This document shows, piece after piece, positions 13,950-16,599 of a stretch of 16,599 bases of DNA. The stretch spans positions 1-16,599 of the forward strand of contig JAEZQS010000128.1 of NCBI GenBank assembly GCA_023412995.1, in the 5' to 3' direction. A program made the translations under genes and the position numbers. The stretch's first letter is position 1, and each line of letters starts with the position of its first letter. Source of the stretch: Pseudomonadota bacterium (GTDB lineage Bacteria; Pseudomonadota; Gammaproteobacteria; Xanthomonadales; Rhodanobacteraceae). Below the pieces are notes generated by a model. It ran no database searches, was not told the DNA's origin, and was given only the letters and a program-made list of their open reading frames with translations.

Positions 13950-13995
13950 GGGGCTGGGGCTGGGAGCCAGGGCTAGGGGCTGGGGGCGAGTGGGG
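13950..13995 (+). repeat. G-run array (predicted G-quadruplex) after the ThrE-family gene
   Basis: Seven G-runs of 3-5 (13950-13953, 13956-13959, 13962-13964, 13970-13972, 13976-13979, 13982-13986, 13992-13995) with loops of 2-5 nt, often CT. It starts 2 nt after the stop codon and is G-rich on the coding strand, as with the arrays after pldA and the ETF-QO gene, but with CT in place of ATT loops. A small CTGG/CCAG stem (13960-13969) lies inside it. Confidence 0.8.
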
Positions 13996-14008
13996 CGACA
14001 ACGTGCCA

Positions 14009-14020
14009 TCCCGCGCGGGA
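14009..14020. promoter_or_regulatory. 12-bp perfect palindrome upstream of sulP, possible operator
   Basis: TCCCGCGCGGGA ends 12 nt before the candidate -10 hexamer at 14033, so it covers the -35 region where a repressor or activator would bind. Only position and symmetry support a regulatory role. Confidence 0.3.
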
Positions 14021-14032
14021 CGACCGAGCCGG

Positions 14033-14038
14033 CATAAT
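14033..14038 (+). promoter_or_regulatory. candidate -10 hexamer for sulP
   Basis: CATAAT in GGCATAATCGC, 24 nt before ATG 14063. The first nine bases match the string before the amidase gene. No recognisable -35 hexamer; the palindrome at 14009-14020 occupies that region. Confidence 0.4.
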
Positions 14039-14062
14039 CGCGCTTTCCCGACCGGCAGCCCC

Positions 14063-15796
14063 ATGTCCGCCCGCCCGTCCGAGTCGCCCGCGCCTGCCTG
14101 GCACCTGTACGTGCCGAAGACCTTCAGCCTGCTTCGGCGCGGCTACGGCTGGGGTGACCTGCGCGGCGACGTGCTGGCCGGATTGACGGTCGCGATCGTC
14201 GCGCTGCCGTTGTCGATGGCGCTCGCCATCGCCTCCGGCGCCTCGCCGGCGGTCGGCTTGCACACCGCCATCGTGGCCGGCTTCCTGATTTCGTTCCTCG
14301 GCGGTTCGCGCGTGCAGATCGGCGGCCCGACCGCGGCTTTCATCCCAGTGGTGTTCGGCGTGATCGCCGAGTTCGGCTACGACGGCCTGCTGGTGGCGAC
14401 CCTGATGGCGGGCGCGATGCTGGTGCTGGCAGGGCTGCTGCGCCTCGGCACGCTGGTGAAGTACATGCCGCAGCCCGTGATCACGGGTTTCACGGCAGGC
14501 ATCGCGGTCAGCATCTTCAGCAGCCAGATCAAGGACCTGCTGGGCCTGGACATCGCGACGGTGCCGGCGGACTTCCTCGGCCGCTGGCACGCCTATGCGG
14601 CGCACATCGGCACCATCAACCCGTCCGCCGCCCTGCTGGCCGCGGGTACGCTGGCGCTGCTGCTGGCGATGCGCCGCTGGCGGCCGAACTGGCCCGGGTT
14701 CCTGATCGGCGTGGTGGTGGCGACCCTGGCGACACTGTTGCTGGAGCTGCCCGTGGACACCGTCGTGTCGCGCTTCGGTCCGATCCCGCGCGAGCTGCCG
14801 GTGCCGCACCTGCCGGCGTTCGACCTCTCGCGGCTGGGCGAACTGCTGCCGAGCGCCTTCACGATCGCCTTCCTCGGCGGCGTGGAGTCGCTGCTGTCGG
14901 CGGTGGTCTCCGACGGCATGAGCGGCGGCCGCCATCGCTCCAACTGCGAACTCGTTGCGCAGGGCGTGGCCAACACGGCTTCCGCCCTCGTGGGCGGCCT
15001 GCCCGCCACCGGCGCCATCGTGCGCACCGCGACCAACGTGCGCGCCGGCGGACGCACGCCGGTCGCCGGCATGGCGCATGCGCTGTTCATTTTGCTGTTC
15101 GTGCTGGCTGCGGCGCCGCTGGCCAACCAGGTGCCACTGCCGGCGATGGCCGCGCTGCTGCTGGTGGTGGCCTGGAACATGAGCGAGATCGATCGCATCC
15201 GCCAGCTGATGCGATCGCCGGTCGGCGATCGCCTGGTGCTGGTGGTCACCTTCGTGCTGACGGTCCTGTTCGACCTCACACTGGCGGTGCAGGTCGGCGT
15301 CGTGATGGCTGCCTTCCTCTTCATGTACCGCATGAGCGAGATGGTGTCGCTCGAATCGGACGGCCGCTGGGTGGAAGCCGACCAGGACGACCTGGCTGGC
15401 GAGCCCGTGGTGGACGAGCGTGCGCAGCTGCCGCCGGGCGTGGAGGCCTACCGCGTCTCCGGCCCGCTGTTCTTCGCGGTGGCCAACCGCATCGACGACG
15501 TGCTGCGCGCGTTCGGGCGCCCGCCGCGGGTGTTCATCCTGCGCCTGCGCCAGGTGCCGCTCATCGACGCCTCGGGCGCCACCGCGATCGCCAACCTGGT
15601 GGAGCGTTGCCGGCGCGAACGCATCGCGCTGGTCTTCACCGGCCTGCAGCCGCAGCCCGCGACCGTGCTGGCCGACATGGGCGTCGCGCCCGACGGTCAG
15701 ACGCTGCGGTTCGCCAGCGACCTCGCCGAAGCGCTCGTGCTGGCGCGCGAAATCCTCGCCGGCGCGGAAACCAGCGACGGGGCACGCCCGGGCTGA
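14063..15796 (+). CDS. SulP-family anion transporter with C-terminal STAS domain
   Basis: 577-residue inner-membrane transporter of the SulP/SLC26 family. The signature region ADVLAG-like GDVLAGLTVAIVALPLSMA (35-53), ASPAVGLHTAIVAGFLISFLGG (60-81) and VQIGGPTAAFIPV (84-96) is clear, followed by MPQPVITGFTAGIAVSIFSSQIKDLLG (135-161) and GGVESLLSAVVSD (272-284). A STAS domain fills about 460-565 with VPLIDASGATAIANLVERC (498-516). Family members move sulfate, bicarbonate or dicarboxylates (for example DauA, BicA); the substrate cannot be told from sequence, and no sulfate-assimilation or carbonic anhydrase gene lies nearby. ATG 14063 fits the usual N-terminal length; no strong ribosome site is visible. 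It converges with the Dps gene. Confidence 0.93.
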   Translation: MSARPSESPAPAWHLYVPKTFSLLRRGYGWGDLRGDVLAGLTVAIVALPLSMALAIASGASPAVGLHTAIVAGFLISFLGGSRVQIGGPTAAFIPVVFGVIAEFGYDGLLVATLMAGAMLVLAGLLRLGTLVKYMPQPVITGFTAGIAVSIFSSQIKDLLGLDIATVPADFLGRWHAYAAHIGTINPSAALLAAGTLALLLAMRRWRPNWPGFLIGVVVATLATLLLELPVDTVVSRFGPIPRELPVPHLPAFDLSRLGELLPSAFTIAFLGGVESLLSAVVSDGMSGGRHRSNCELVAQGVANTASALVGGLPATGAIVRTATNVRAGGRTPVAGMAHALFILLFVLAAAPLANQVPLPAMAALLLVVAWNMSEIDRIRQLMRSPVGDRLVLVVTFVLTVLFDLTLAVQVGVVMAAFLFMYRMSEMVSLESDGRWVEADQDDLAGEPVVDERAQLPPGVEAYRVSGPLFFAVANRIDDVLRAFGRPPRVFILRLRQVPLIDASGATAIANLVERCRRERIALVFTGLQPQPATVLADMGVAPDGQTLRFASDLAEALVLAREILAGAETSDGARPG

Positions 15797-15802
15797 ACCA
15801 TG

Positions 15803-15833
15803 CCGCGCGAGCGGGATGCGGCACCCCGCGCGG
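15803..15833. terminator. GC hairpin between convergent sulP and dps
   Basis: CCGCGCG (15803-15809) pairs with CGCGCGG (15827-15833) across a 17-nt loop in the 39-bp convergent gap; a competing inner pairing GCGGG/CCCGC is possible. It could serve both transcripts. No T-runs on either side. Confidence 0.35.
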
Positions 15834-15835
15834 GC

Positions 15836-16303
15836 CTACTTCAGCAGGGAGCGCAGCATCCAGGCGGTCTTTTCGTGTTCCTGCATGCGCTGGGTCGCGA
15901 GGTCGGCCGTCGGCTGGTCGTCGGCGGCATCGGCGACGCGGAACACCTCGCGCCCGGTGCGCGCGGCCGTTTCATGGCCTTCCACCAGCTGCTGCACCAT
16001 CGCTTTCCACTCCGGCACGCCGGTTTCCTCGCCAATGGAGGTCAGCTTGCCGAACTGGGTGTAGGAGCCAGGCGCGTACACGTCAAGTGCGCGCATGCGT
16101 TCGGCAATCAGGTCCGCAGCCGTCCACAATTCGTTGTACTGCGTCTCGAACATCACGTGCAGGGTGTTGAACATCGGCCCGGTCACGTTCCAGTGGAAGC
16201 CGTGGGTCTTGAGGTAGAGCGAATAGGTGTCGGCCAGAAGTTTCGCGAGGTTCTTCGCGATCGCTTCCCGGTCCTTCTTCGCGATGCCGATGTCGATGGC
16301 CAT
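15836..16303 (-). CDS. dps: Dps family DNA starvation/stationary-phase protection protein
   Basis: 155-residue ferritin-like protein. Dps forms a 12-subunit shell that oxidises Fe2+ with H2O2, stores iron and in some species binds DNA. The signature THGFHWNVTGPMFNTLHVMF (33-52) and FETQYNELW lead to DLIAERMRALD; ferroxidase ligands H37, H49, D64 and E68 keep the E. coli spacing (H51, H63, D78, E82). The N-terminus is short (MAIDIGIAKKDREAIA), with only a few lysines, so DNA binding through an N-terminal tail is uncertain. ATG 16303 has the best ribosome site in the window, GAAGGAG at 16311-16317 with a 7-nt spacer. It converges with sulP and is divergent from the helicase gene. Confidence 0.95.
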   Translation of the reverse strand: MAIDIGIAKKDREAIAKNLAKLLADTYSLYLKTHGFHWNVTGPMFNTLHVMFETQYNELWTAADLIAERMRALDVYAPGSYTQFGKLTSIGEETGVPEWKAMVQQLVEGHETAARTGREVFRVADAADDQPTADLATQRMQEHEKTAWMLRSLLK

Positions 16304-16324
16304 GGTGGCGCTCCTTCACGGGAT

Positions 16325-16406
16325 GGACAGCCAGCGTAGCGCGCCGGCAGGCTGGCGGGAAATCGAACTTGCGGATCGCTGCGAAAGGCCGCACCTATGG
16401 CTGTCC
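16325..16406. repeat. 9-bp inverted repeat pair in the dps/helicase gap
   Basis: GGACAGCCA at 16325-16333 and its exact reverse complement TGGCTGTCC at 16398-16406, separated by 64 nt. One arm overlaps the candidate dps start-site region, the other lies upstream of the helicase -10 candidate, as two sites for one regulator would. Confidence 0.5.
16333..16338 (-). promoter_or_regulatory. candidate -10 hexamer for dps
   Basis: Minus-strand TACGCT (context GCTACGCT) fits TAnnnT and lies 29 nt before ATG 16303. A weak TTCCCG lies 17 nt further upstream. No OxyR or Fur site is evident. Confidence 0.3.
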
Positions 16407-16432
16407 TGCGTCGCCGGCGGGACGCGCTGTGC

Positions 16433-16438
16433 TTCAAT
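16433..16438 (+). promoter_or_regulatory. candidate -10 hexamer for the helicase gene
   Basis: TTCAAT followed by CC, 26 nt before ATG 16465; same hexamer as upstream of the ATP-grasp gene. No clear -35 hexamer. Confidence 0.3.
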
Positions 16439-16464
16439 CCACCACCGGTTTGCCCGAACACCCC

Positions 16465-16599
16465 ATGTCCGAACTGCACGACCTGCGCCGCGCCCTCGAC
16501 GAGGTGATGGCGCGCGACACCGGGCGGTTGCTGGCGCGCTGGCGACGGCTCTCCGATGCTGGCGGGCCGCCGGCGCCCGCCGACATCGCGTCCCTGCGC
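16465..16599 (+). CDS. hrpA: probable ATP-dependent RNA helicase HrpA, N-terminus only (runs off right edge)
   Basis: Open frame from ATG 16465 to the window end, 45 codons. The translation starts MSELHDLRRALDEVMARDTG and continues RLLARWRRLSDAG. The pattern ALDEVMARD..RL..R...L resembles the N-terminus of bacterial HrpA DEAH-box helicases (E. coli has RLDSLMLRDRLRFSRRL), which process mRNA. None of the helicase motifs fall inside the window, so the call rests on this short match. The upstream TTCAAT and absence of any other in-frame start nearby support the ATG. It is divergent from dps across 161 bp. Confidence 0.55.
   Translation, partial: MSELHDLRRALDEVMARDTGRLLARWRRLSDAGGPPAPADIASLR

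Overview
The window is GC-rich (about 70% by eye), bacterial, and densely coding. The protein families and gene neighbours (adjacent fabA-fabB, long-form outer-membrane phospholipase A, ETF-ubiquinone oxidoreductase, MgtE, ThrE-type exporter, SulP, Dps, HrpA-like helicase, an MCE lipid-transport operon) suggest a gammaproteobacterium of the Xanthomonadaceae/Lysobacteraceae, in the Lysobacter-Luteimonas-Xanthomonas area. This assignment rests on protein character only; no rRNA gene or plasmid/phage marker is present. It looks like ordinary chromosomal housekeeping DNA, with no mobile element, tRNA, rRNA or CRISPR.

Layout. 1-413 (-): start of an ATP-grasp-type protein running off the left edge. 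534-968 (+): group III truncated haemoglobin, divergent from it. 1115-2842 (+): fabA-fabB, the unsaturated fatty acid pair; fabB carries an in-frame TGA at codon 137. 3013-4074 (+): phospholipase A (pldA). It converges on the ETF-QO gene (4219-5823, -) across two oppositely oriented G-run arrays. 5982-7391 (+): amidase-signature enzyme. 7466-8914 (-): MgtE Mg2+ transporter. 9049-12552 (-): four-gene MCE lipid-transport operon (STAS-MlaE permease, ATPase, MlaD-like MCE protein, lipoprotein). 12712-13947 (+): ThrE-family exporter, followed by a third G-run array. 14063-15796 (+): SulP-STAS anion transporter. 15836-16303 (-): Dps ferritin-like protein. 16465-16599 (+): N-terminus of a probable HrpA helicase running off the right edge.

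How the genes fit together. An envelope-lipid theme recurs: FabA/FabB set the unsaturated fatty acid content, PldA removes phospholipids misplaced in the outer-membrane outer leaflet, and the MCE operon probably moves lipids between the membranes. The rest are independent housekeeping units: fatty-acid/amino-acid oxidation (ETF-QO), ion and solute transport, and iron/oxidative protection.

No gene-free stretch exceeds about 170 bases. Most gaps carry weak -10-like hexamers 15-32 nt before a start codon, and GC-rich hairpins. The observations most worth checking are the fabB nonsense codon and the G-run arrays that begin within 6 nt of three stop codons, always G-rich on the mRNA strand. I did not find a convincing wholly new system; the MCE operon is the least characterised pathway here.
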